Assembly: GCA_028571305.1 (NCBI GenBank)
Contig: JAOXNS010011137.1
Coordinates: 1 to 23,751 of the forward strand
DNA from: Magicicada cassinii
Taxonomy: Eukaryota > Arthropoda > Insecta > Hemiptera > Cicadidae
Reading direction: 5' to 3'
Length of the DNA: 23,751 nt
Positions 10,064 to 19,639 of the stretch are shown here, piece after piece. The notes beneath the pieces are model-generated. The model was not told where the DNA came from, did not search any database, and saw only the letters and a program-made list of their open reading frames with translations. How positions within the stretch are numbered: the first letter of the stretch is position 1; each line of letters begins with the position of its first letter. Position numbers and translations under genes: made by a program.

Positions 10064-11625
10064 AATCTATTGAAACTGTCCGTAAGTACCAAGATAGTTA
10101 CTTACAATTTGGATTTACGTTCAGTGGACCTAAAAACCGCCCTGTACCAGAATGTGTCGGGTGTGAGAAAAAATGAGCATCAAATATACGGCCCCTAATA
10201 AACTGAAAAGACATTTAAATACCAAACACGCTCACTTATATGGGAAAACATTATTTTAGCCAACAGTTGTCACTGGAACCAAAGCAAAGCATTGGTACGG
10301 ACTGCAACTATTTCGGAAAACACAAGTGGTCAGTTATAAAGTTGTCGAAATAATACCAAACCAGTGCAGCCCCACACTATCGCTGAGGATGTAATTTCAC
10401 CTGTCTGCCATGAAATAGTGACGTTATGTGACGGCGTCGAAAATGAAATATCCTTAGTTCAACTGTGTAACGATACTATTTCCCGGTAAACTGTTGACGT
10501 GTCTTTAGATATACAGTACCATGCCATGTACATGAAACGCTAAATGACGATTAAGTATTTTCACTAATCCTCGATGAGTCAATTGATTTAAGTCAGAAAT
10601 ATTGCCTTCAACGACAATCGAATCAGACGTGTACACTTCCATATCCAGCACTTTGAAATAAAATGGGATGTCCTAGAATAATGATCTTTCTGTTTGCAAA
10701 GATGGTTCACCCACCAGAAGTGACTGGAAGATTAAACGGATTTTTTTAAGACTAAAAACATTTCCCGAGCGTAAGTTCAACACACTGCTTCATACATGGC
10801 GAGGTTCTGATGATGCAGACTACTCCAACAGAATTTAACAGTCTTTTAGGCTCAGTCGTCAAGGTGATAAATTTCGATAAGTTAAGGACTCTTAAGACAA
10901 GACACCTCAAACAAACGTGCCATGAAGCGGAATCTCGTTATAACAATTTGCTTCTTCATACTGAAATCCTTGGTTGACAAAAGGTAAGGTCTTTAGAAAT
11001 TTTATGAGTTTAGAAAAAACTATCAATTATATTTAGTGTCAAAAATCCAGGCCTTCCTGCTCAGTTAAAAAACGAGAGAAGTGGTGTTCAAACCTACTTA
11101 CTAGGTTGACATTTTCCACTATTTAAATTATCTAAACGAGAGTAAGCAAGGAAAACAGGAAAAATGTGCTGACTTCAAGGACAAACTCATCAGGTTCTTA
11201 AGAAAACTTTAAATGTGAAAATTACAGGTGGAAAAGTCTTTAGACTTTTGAAGTAAATCCACAAGGGGTATGACATGGCAACTGATTTTAAATCACGTCC
11301 TAGCTCTTGAGAATAACATGGAACAATATTTTCCCTGCGTCACTGTCGCCAAGTATGACTGGATGTGCAATCCTTATTTTGACCTCCCACCGTAGAAAGA
11401 AGAGCAACTCGCAGAACTTCAGTCAGACCGAACACTTCAACTGAAATATAGAAACCTACCACTTCTCAAGTTTTGGATACCAGCGAAGAACGAGTAGGCC
11501 TACCCAGAAATAGCAGTGAAAGCAGTTAGACTCAAGCCGATGAATAGCGACTCTGATGTTTGCCATTGTGGTAGGAATAAGAATCTCCGCCAATCACATT
11601 ACAGCAATTCGTTCACGTCACAATA
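10064..11625 (+). pseudogene. hAT transposase pseudogene (ZBED5/ZMYM6-like)
   Basis: This would have cut and pasted the element in the nucleus. In order, spread over three frames, one sees RKYQDSYLQFGFTF (10081-10122), a BED-type finger remnant with C-VGC at about 10153-10170 and LKRHLNTKH at about 10204-10230, and PHTIAEDVISPVCHEIV (about 10372-10422) with LCNDTIS (10464-10484). SLILDESIDLSQKY (10561-10602) carries the first catalytic Asp at 10573-10575. SSTHCFIHGEVL (10774-10809) carries the CxxH motif at 10786-10797. RYNNLLLHTEI is followed, after a frame change, by WLTKGKV (about 10936-10992), and DFKDKLI by FLRKL near 11174-11210. ENNMEQYFPCVTVAKYDWM and ELQSDRTLQLKYRNLPLLKF lead to FWIPAKNE and YPEIAVKAVRL (about 11472-11535). 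The usual LLPFPTTYLCESGFS stretch of the dimerisation domain is missing, and the frame passes to a QSH ending near 11600, suggesting an internal deletion. There are numerous stops and frameshifts. A six-base insertion at 11495 is treated as a finding. Confidence 0.85.
11495..11502. repeat. TAGGCCTA octamer inserted in transposase relic
   Basis: Between the Glu codon and the Tyr codon of FWIPAKNE-YPEIAV there are exactly six extra bases, so that GAG-TAC has become GAG-TAG-GCC-TAC. The family has no residues between this Glu (or its equivalent) and YP. The same octamer occurs at 6782-6789, 9501-9508, 12183-12190 and 14071-14078. Confidence 0.75.
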
Positions 11626-11630
11626 GTAAC

Positions 11631-12645
11631 GGCCTGTAACGGTACTGTGTTGCCACGTTCTTACCCAGATAAACACGTGGTCAGTTTTGTCGAACTGCGT
11701 ACAAATATTACAAGATGATCTGACGGTGTGTATGATGCGTGAAGGCTAAGAATAGTAGTGAAAAAATACGCGTGCTTGATGAATTATAATTCAAGAGCGA
11801 CTGCCTCATACAAAGAACGTACTGTATTTGCTGCAGAGCAGCACTCGGTGAAATTAAAGGCTTCGCGATACTCGATATATTCGGCAGAAATGTGGCAGGC
11901 TTTCTTGGTTGCTGAGCTGCGCAAACCCAGCGAATGAACTACCCCCACTTAAGTTGTCTACAAAGGAGTGAGGACAGACTACGCAGTCAACAGTTCACTG
12001 TCTCACTTTACTCACTAATTCTCTCTCTGTCACACACGTACTTCCATTGTTCTCGCCAGCCTTGTCGCAGTCGATGTTCACACTATGAAACACTCCATAA
12101 GACTGTTGTGCGCATGTGCGAAATGACTGAAACTTTTGTTAGCCTCGAACCGAGGTGTTTGTCCACATTGCGCATTTAGAGGTAGGCCTACGTGTTCAAT
12201 TTCTATCGTCAGGTTTCTAAGTCGGAAAAAACCTTGACTCACGTGATGTAACCTTTCCAACCGAGTCTAGTAGAGACTAAACAGGTAGTCCCAGAATTTC
12301 GCGATATCTTCGCAATATGCTACCTACCGCGCGGAATACCAAGCTGTCTACTGACCTCGCTCGGTAGACCCAAATACCGAAGCGATATACCAGTAAAAAA
12401 ATATCGCGCTCCTCAGTAACCCGCACGTGTATGGTGACCTTCATTTTGGGTAATGTAATAAGATATCGCCCCGACTTGCGTATCGCCGCTGTGGGGGGGG
12501 GGGGGCTTCCCGTGTACCCGTGTATAGCTGGCAACGTCGCAGCGACATGTCACAGTTTCTTACTGAAGTGGCTCGAATATAATACAGTTTTACATCTTCT
12601 ACCACCTATTTGTGCAAGTTGGGCTTTTCAGCACTATTAAACACA
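11631..12645. other. Unassigned DNA, partly GC-richer
   Basis: No gene is recognised. Overlapping open frames on both strands at 11934-12179 and 12277-12640 have no recognisable domains. On the minus strand, ACCGAGCGAGGT (plus about 12355-12366) resembles the start of a tRNA-derived SINE box A, but the sequence after it does not hold up over enough length to call. A G13 run lies at 12493-12505. Confidence 0.45.
12493..12505 (+). repeat. Poly-G run
   Basis: Thirteen consecutive G residues occur in an otherwise AT-rich window. Mononucleotide G runs this long are unstable and often vary in length between reads. Confidence 0.95.
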
Positions 12646-12810
12646 AAAAACAAGAAACAGGAAATGTGTGTTTGTGCTGACTTCAAGCAAAAACTCATCA
12701 ACAGGTTCTTAAGAAAACTTAAAATGTAGACAGCGAAAAAATCTTCACTTTTTCTTTGACTTCTCAGGCACACGGCATCGGAACTGAACTTTCATGTAAG
12801 AAATGGCAAG
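12646..12810 (+). mobile_element. Second hAT transposase fragment
   Basis: This piece is homologous to the internal part of the transposase at about 11147-11300. Shared runs include TGTGCTGACTTCAAG (12673-12687 versus 11164-11178) and GGTTCTTAAGAAAACTT (12704-12720 versus 11193-11209). It has a 6-base and a 3-base length difference between them, and weaker similarity further right. Both copies encode CADFK-KLI and then FLRKL. It is not accompanied by other transposase domains, so it is a solo fragment from an independent copy or a local duplication. The differences between the copies suggest that they have been separate for a long time. Confidence 0.75.
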
Positions 12811-15154
12811 CTCAAGTTTCTCACTAACAACTCAAATATTTTATTGTAACGCGCAAGCTTAAGTCCTCTGTAAAATACATATGTTTACACTCTTGAATTT
12901 GAATATGTTTCTTTCCCAAAGTAAATAATGAGTAAAATTAATTTAATTACTTTTACCTGTATATCACAAAGTCTCGGAAGTTTCGCGACACACTCGCTGA
13001 GAATCAGACTTAGACCGTCTACTATTCAATTAATTAGGCACAGCACAATTTTGAAGAAATAAATACACGGCTATTTTCAATAAATATCATAACGGCACCT
13101 TTTCTTTTTAAAAATCAGTTCTATCGCTCTAGAAAAATGTTCGTGTCGTTGCATGTATGAATACGTCTGAGACGAATAAAAAAAACCTGGCTACTGCTAA
13201 TAGAAGAAATAAATAGAGTAAAATTGCTAAGTACTGTTTTAACCATAAACACAAAAGGTCAAGCTGCGCCATCTAACTCTAATACTTTGTTCATAATAAG
13301 GTCATTATGTCACAATGAACATAAATGTTACCTCCAGTACAATCAAATTTATGTGGCTATCTTTTTAATCACAGCTGATTTTTTGTATACTTCAGCTGAC
13401 CGATAACGTGACGTCGTTATACTGATTTAATATGTAGTTTATTTTAACGTGTAACGCTCTTTGGCATCGTTCCTACTGCACGTACGCCTATATGTGGTAT
13501 AAACAGTATTTCATTTTGAAAAGCCGAGTTTCAAAGTCGATAAATTTTGTTTTCATGTTATCTTAAACATGTGATCAAAATAGGGTGCGTTTTCGAAATA
13601 CGATAGAGAAAGTTACATTAGGAATACCTAATAAAAAAAATTATCAAAATACGGTAGGTAGCTTAAAATTTAGACATTATATATTTATTTAAGACGGTTC
13701 AAAGTATAAATTCAACACAAGTTTACATTCGACAATTAAAATTCCCCCGAATTTTCTCACCGCAGGTGAGAAGATTATACGGTAGCCCACGGAAGTCTTA
13801 TAAGTTGTGACTCCTTATTGAATTATTTTTCTTTTTCTAAGATTCAAACAATACATAAGTGTAGCGCAGACGACTCTGTCTCGACTGAGAACACGAAGAG
13901 TTCAGTCATTGTCTTCGCATCACACAGTTGTATCAAAGTTGAATTTGACATACCTATACCCCTCCCCACTTCAATTCCCTTACAAATACACTAGAAACTA
14001 TACTGACCGTCAGGGACGGTAGCCATGCTGTGATGGTTATGAGAATCGACGAACGTATATGTAATTTGTATAGGCCTACATATATTATTCGACTTGCATC
14101 ATATTCAAATTTCTTTCTTTAAAATGAAAAAATAATTCCTGTATAATTTTTTTTTATTCCTAGTAAGAACCAGATGAAAATCGATATACAGTATCTCAAC
14201 TAACCGAAAGTAGTTCAATACAATACAAACGCGAAATTCATTTAACTCATTATGGCAACACATACAAAAATTTCATAAATTTAGGTTACATTTATTATCC
14301 TAACCTGCCACGTTCGTATCTTTTACTACTTTCCCAGCATTGTTATCGTTCTTACGTATCAACAATAGTTGAATCACGTTTGTCGCTTTTAATGAACGAA
14401 TTCATCAACACATCAACACCTTTAACAAAACTCTACAGAATATATTTTTAAAATACAGTTTTATGTAAAAATAAAACGTTTAGCGTAAAATTTATATTTA
14501 ATGTAGGCATACCAACTGGCGACTTGACGGTTTTCCATGGTATGATGACTTGTTAACAGTCTGAAGAATAACAGCAACTACAATTAAAAGGTTCACACAT
14601 ACACTGTCGACCTGCCATAAATTTATGAAACTTCAGATGCGTTTTTTAAGTCTTCATCCGCAGATATCTTCATCAAATTCAACCGGGAGTGGGCACATTT
14701 TCACTCCGTCCCTCTCATATCAAAACAACACAGCCTAATTACCAAAAACTATTAACAAGTTTCAGGTAACGTTTACGCATGTTATACGTATAACATAATT
14801 TTACATCGAACTGGGCAATTTAATAAGAAAAGCGTAAATTTTCATCCGATTAAATATTTGGATAAATTTAAGACTAAGGTGTAGAAATTAACAGTCGAAA
14901 ATGTGCAAGTCTTCAGTCATGAGTACGACTGTAACTAATGTGGCCCATTCTGTCGAATCTGTGTGATCTGTAGGAAGCCAGTTTCCGAATACTATAAAGT
15001 TTCAATTTTCATCGAACTGTCAAAACGAGTTCTCAGTTTTAACTCGACCTTTGGCATTTGTCTATCTTTTTGCGGTTATGTTTCTCGATAATTTTTTAAT
15101 GTTTCTTTCGTGATCATACCTTTACCCCACATAGTCTTATTGTTTTTAGACTGA
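12811..15154. other. Unassigned AT-rich DNA
   Basis: I see no gene over this stretch. It contains one TAGGCCTA octamer (14071-14078), a short hairpin (13754-13772) and several homopolymer A and T runs. Open frames do not exceed about 60 codons. Confidence 0.55.
13754..13772 (+). other. Hairpin that also forms an acceptor-donor junction
   Basis: TTCTCACC (13754-13761) pairs with GGTGAGAA (13765-13772) around a three-base loop. The same bases read as a pyrimidine-rich tract, then CAG (13763-13765... written C-A-G across the loop) followed directly by GTGAGA, which resembles a ratchet-type splice junction on the plus strand. The pairing would hide the donor. Neither role is proven. Confidence 0.3.
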
Positions 15155-15400
15155 TCCCCCTCAAAATTAGGTGACAGGTGACAGAAATGTGAGGGGTCAA
15201 AATTTTGAAAAATCCAAAATTCTATGAAGTGTATCAAATCAAAAGCGAATTTTGTCCACGATTTGAATATAGTGTTCAAGTTTGGAAATTTCTAAATTTC
15301 TGGGCACCGGGACCAACAAAGTGTACTAAAATTTTGAAAATTTATGTGGAGCACCAAATGATGTGGAATTTTATTCATAATATGAACTGGCAATAATTTG
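15155..15400 (+). repeat. Diverged two-unit repeat, about 129-base spacing
   Basis: AAAATTTTGAAAA occurs at 15199 and again at 15328. Beyond each copy the sequences keep matching loosely, with an ATGAAGTGTATCAAATCA segment in the first against ATGTGGAGCACCAAATGA in the second, then GAATTTTGTCC against GAATTTTATTC, then GAATATAG against GAACTGG. This looks like two decayed units of a tandem or internally repetitive dispersed element. The open frames on both strands here carry no recognisable domain. Confidence 0.5.
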
Positions 15401-18062
15401 GCAAAATTAATACGAATCATATATACAAAAAACTTTACCCACAGCTTTACGAAACAAGAATTATTAATTTGATTTTATGTAACATTAATTGTATTTCGTT
15501 TAAAACAGTGAGCAATATCTGCAGCTCAAGGAGCTTACTAGTATTATGATTCCACTGAAATGAGGCTGCAGTTCGGCATTAAGTCTACAGCAAAAAATAG
15601 TTTTAGTATTAACAACGATAACAGTTACCAGTACACCACAGTAAATGGTTACCAACTACTAAAGAGCACTAATAATTCTGGTGGAGTTCATGGTCATATA
15701 TGCCAGACCACTTGCGCAAGCGCTAATATATGCAAATTCCTGTCGTATACGAACGCGTGTGTTGTAGAATTAGAGTAATTATACCTTTTAAGTCACAGTG
15801 TGACCTACAAGCCAACAGCTGTATTATTTAGACTAAAATATTAAAGGTCATGCATGCTTGGATGTCTAAATGTCATTCTGTTTTATTGCGTATAGTATTT
15901 TGTTTGTGTTTTATATATAATGAAACTGTTCAGAGCTTAATTACATTACAACGTGGTCGTAATACAATAAACCTCCACTGGTCAAATGTTCCATGACTGA
16001 TGCGACTATTATACACGTGCACGCGCGCTGAAGTAGTTAAACTACTCCTATTTTTGTTTACCGTTACTCTTCGTTTTGATGAACACGACTGAACCATTAC
16101 ATAGTAATATTTTTATTTAAAGTTTTTCTTCGTGTACGTGTGAGACAAGTGTTACTGGGGCAAATATATCATTCACTCTGATTACGCAGATGCCCGCGTG
16201 CACGCACATGATACCGCTGACCTACAAGAACGTTTCTCTGATAGGAAACTGTCCCCTTGCGCGTAGTTCGAATACAACTCTTTGTTCTTCAGATAACACA
16301 TAAGTAGTTAGGTTATTATGTAGGCTCTAAATGTTACTCTTAAGTGACATACGTATATGCCAGACAGCGAAGTAAAGCAGCAGGAATCGGACCCATACCA
16401 GTGACTCCTCATTCCTCACTACCAGCAGTTAGTACTTCTCACAATATTATAATCATATCTTTGCTACAAGTATTCGCTAACAACGATTCTACAGCTTTTA
16501 CAGCATTCGCGTTTCGATTGTTTCCTTCATTATCTTCCATTTGCAGATTTATCAGTCCCGGTTTGTCTAATCTCCTGATGCTGTCGATCGTCCTCGTTGT
16601 CTGTCTTGTGGTGCCACATCTGAGAGTTCACTTTTACGCTGTCATTAGGTTTTGTGCACTCAATTAATTAATTGTTTGGATTCTATTCTGCCTACATCCA
16701 CTTACTCATTTTTAGTCCGTTGTATAATTTCTTCGTCCTTCGCATGTTGCAATTTTTACACTCATCACGCGTTCTTCTTTAGTATTAATTTAACTACACG
16801 ATTTCTTAATTTAATCGTTTTGTGTTCACATTTCGTTTTCACTGCGTGTTCATCTAAAACTAAGGAGACCAAAACAAACTCTTGAGTGGAGTAAAAACAA
16901 ACCTAATTAAGAAGTACAAAAGAAATACCGTGCTACAACCACTCGAAATCAATAAACAGAAATAAGAGACTAAATTTTATAATAAGAATAGACTAATAAA
17001 AAAAAACACAATATACATGAGTTGGCTTACGCAAATTGATCAAAATGTTAACTTTGAGAATAATGAAGACTATAAACAGGACAGCCATATAAAACGATAC
17101 AGTGAAAACAGTGATACAGTGATTGATAAGTGAAAAAAGAATAACGGAAGCCAACGTCTTAGGATATTATTATTGAGCCCAAGTTATTATTACGAATACA
17201 ATAGGAGAAAAAGTATCGGTAAAAGAAAAGTAGATAAAATAAGAGCTGTGTGAGATGAAGTGACGCAGAGGCATATGCAGACACTACAGCTCTAACCTAT
17301 GGCGAGGTACAGAACTTAAATATAACACGTGTTTTTGTTCTAGAAAACCAAGTACAGATTTTCTAATACAAAACAAATTAAATGGATTCAGCTTGTTGGC
17401 TCTTATGAATGTTTCCCTGCAGTCAGAGTGAAACATCATTCACTGCTGAGAGGAGAGACGATGGTGAAGTAAACATCTGTGGAAATCTATAAGCTGCAAC
17501 ACCAACGCAAACCATGTCACTAGCACATAAGTAAAATCCTATAAATAAATTTGATTACTCCGTTTCGTGAGAGAACATGTTCGAATATGCTAAAAACCGA
17601 TGTGTATATATCATACAAATGCTAATTAAACGACAAAAGTTACGGAGTGGAGCGCGGTCGACGACAGCCAAGCACACGTCTCTTGGTGCATACTCATCCA
17701 TTATGCATTCACCACTTTCCCCAACATTCTGCTTTGAGTCGTCGCCGCTAACACTACAGGAAGTAGTAGTGTAACTATGCAGCGCTTGTGTAACGATGCC
17801 AATTAGTTAATTTACCGGCTACAAAACTATTATTTCTCTTCTTGTTTTGCGTTACATTAATTGCCATAAAAAGGGGTCGAGCGTTTAGCTTCTAGTGGTG
17901 AGTAGATCGATGAGTAGTGTATAGTATACACTGCTATTACGTACCACTTACCGGATGTTTGTGTAAGCGTTCGATATGAGTGGATAGAAAGAAAAGGAAG
18001 GATGAAAGCGTAAAACATACGCGCAAGGAAGGGATGGCGCGATCTCCGTGTTTCCACACGCC
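15401..18062. other. Unassigned AT-rich DNA
   Basis: No gene is recognised. The longest frames (16344-16667 and 16652-16885) are rich in Phe, Leu, Ser and Cys, as expected from pyrimidine-rich non-coding DNA. Short alternating purine-pyrimidine runs occur near 16014-16030 and 16196-16210. A GC-richer patch at 17640-17790 has an open frame without recognisable domains; it could be transcribed but shows no clear splice or promoter signals. Confidence 0.5.
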
Positions 18063-18101
18063 TACAGTACTGTACTCAAACTACCGGAGTACAGTACTGT
18101 A
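18063..18101. repeat. Perfect 15-bp inverted repeat of palindromic arms
   Basis: TACAGTACTGTACTC (18063-18077) and GAGTACAGTACTGTA (18087-18101) are exact reverse complements around a nine-base loop (AAACTACCG). Each arm itself contains the perfect palindrome TACAGTACTGTA. It is therefore both an inverted and a nested direct repeat, able to form a cruciform or an RNA hairpin. Confidence 0.85.
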
Positions 18102-19247
18102 CCGGATACTGGCGACTGTATTCCAATATCCGACTAATGAGTATGCCTCAGAACTACCATTCACTATAACAACTTAATCTGAATGCAAGTCTGAAGAAAT
18201 TAGTTTCATACCAATTATGAACTCGTTTTAGACAAAGTATACCAGTAACTGTATGTTCACTTTGTACAATTTACGTACAATGCGTACTGAGATTATTAAC
18301 ATGCATTAGGCAAATGCACAGTCTTTACACATCGAACTATACACGATGCAACAATGCGAACTGTGGGCCTACTCGACTAAAGAGGACGACACGTTACTGA
18401 CAATTATAAGCGTAAAGAACCGACTGTCGACGTCGAAAAAATACTAACTTGTGAACTGTGGGTAATGACGAAGACGTTAAATTTGTAAACTTTTGAAAAT
18501 GGACGTAAAACAGAAAAAAGCAATTGGATGTTACTTTACTTCTAAATAATGGAATACAGTAGAATATAAAACTGAACAACTTAAATTAGGAAAGTTGTAG
18601 GACCTCTGAATCAGATATTTTGTCTAAAAAACTTCGCCAGTGAGACACACATCTGATCTAAAGGTCAGGACGAAGGAAAAGAACACAAGTCACAACTCGG
18701 ACAGTCGATTAGAAAACACACGCAAGCACTAACAAACAAAAGACAATAAAACAAAATTCGCGTATTATATATCATACACCAATCAATTAGTTTCACACAC
18801 TCATTTCGGGTATTAGTGACCATATCGGTTACATTTATGTCCTGTGGCGCTTATTTACAATGGAGTTTAATATCGTGTACCGGTCTTAGTACTGTGCACA
18901 GCTTTAATGGATATTGAATGTATAGCTTTTAAGAATCGTATTGATGTTTTGAATCGATTGATGTACAGCTTGATTGCTTATTCTTTATAGCGGTATATAT
19001 TCCCGAATGATTACGACTGGGCCTTAGTGAGGTACACTTTGTATTTACGTATTTAATTATAATTTTGTTCGAATTAAAAAATGGTTTTGCAATTCTGATA
19101 CTTAATTTTGTAAAAACAATTGAAAATTTTGTTTTGTGATTTGTTTATTTTCCGTATTGCTATTCAATGATTTTATATGTTTTAATACTTGTGTTTTGAA
19201 AATTGTGGTACAATAAACAAGAGAAGCAAATGCTGATGTAGGGTGAC
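18102..19247. other. Unassigned AT-rich DNA
   Basis: No gene or repeat is recognised. Open frames are short and lack domains. Confidence 0.5.
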
Positions 19248-19280
<33 letters not shown>

Positions 19281-19290
19281 CGCGCGCGCG
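19248..19290. repeat. (TG)n(CG)n compound microsatellite
   Basis: About 12 TG units (19248-19271) change directly into about nine GC/CG units (to 19290), then return to TGTG. A long pure CG dinucleotide run is notable in DNA this AT-rich and is the classic Z-DNA-forming composition. Confidence 0.95.
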
Positions 19291-19319
19291 TGTGCACAGC
19301 TGATTTCCCTCACACACCA

Positions 19320-19337
19320 TTATTATTATTATTATTT
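19320..19337. repeat. (TAT)n trinucleotide tract
   Basis: Six ATT/TTA units lie 30 bases after the TG/CG tract. Confidence 0.9.
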
Positions 19338-19610
19338 CAAAAATTCCCTCGTCAAATGCTTTACAATTTCACATATTTCCCTTATTTCCCGTTTGTTTAT
19401 TACATTGTGCTGTTAAACTAAAGTTTAATACCCATATGGACAATCGCAACTGAAATGTTTTTAGTTATGATTACTATCTAAACTCCTTTTACGTAACGGT
19501 TAGTCCACATTTTCTTCTTGTTTACTACATTTAAAAGATTTACCTTAAAATATAACTTACTGTAGTAACAACGTCTTCAGCCGAGTCAGCTAAATACACG
19601 GGATCAGTTT

Positions 19611-19633
19611 ACTTACCTGAAACAAAAAAATAA
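19611..19633 (-). promoter_or_regulatory. Candidate recursive-splicing ratchet point
   Basis: Read on the minus strand, a pyrimidine tract (TTATTTTTTTGTTT) leads into CAG followed at once by GTAAGT, so a strong acceptor and a strong donor share one AG|GT junction (plus 19616/19617). This matches the zero-length-exon signature of ratchet points used in Drosophila and other animals to remove very long introns in steps. A further donor-like AAGGTAAAT lies about 70 bases downstream on the same strand, as expected for a cryptic RS-exon. It would imply that this window is inside a long intron of a minus-strand gene. Chance occurrence cannot be excluded. Confidence 0.35.
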
Positions 19634-19639
19634 CATTCA

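Larger units (their letters stand above)
9988..11630 (+). mobile_element. hAT-superfamily DNA transposon, broken autonomous-type copy
   Basis: The element starts with a hAT terminal motif at 9988 and spans a decayed transposase of the ZBED5/ZMYM6/SCAND3-like group. About 75 bases separate the end from the first transposase residues, which is reasonable for a 5' leader. The right terminus (expected GGTTGAGAACCACTG-like) and second target duplication were not seen, so the 3' boundary is set where transposase similarity ends. The right end has either decayed or been lost. Confidence 0.75.

Noticed and set aside
10805-10816. CTGATGATG within the hAT relic as a possible third hammerhead-like core
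   Set aside because: No GAAAC partner at the right distance, and the bases are explained by transposase coding sequence.
12340-12380. Minus-strand ACCGAGCGAGGT resembling the start of a tRNA-derived insect SINE
   Set aside because: Only about 12 bases match well; box B and the SINE body were not found.
16250-16285. TAGTTCGAATA resembling a tRNA TpsiC loop
   Set aside because: No flanking stem pairs, no acceptor stem and no D or anticodon arm at the right spacing.
16344-16885. Two overlapping open frames of 107 and 77 codons with hydrophobic stretches that could suggest small membrane proteins
   Set aside because: Composition is that of T- and C-rich non-coding DNA, there are no recognised domains or splice context, and they overlap each other in different frames.
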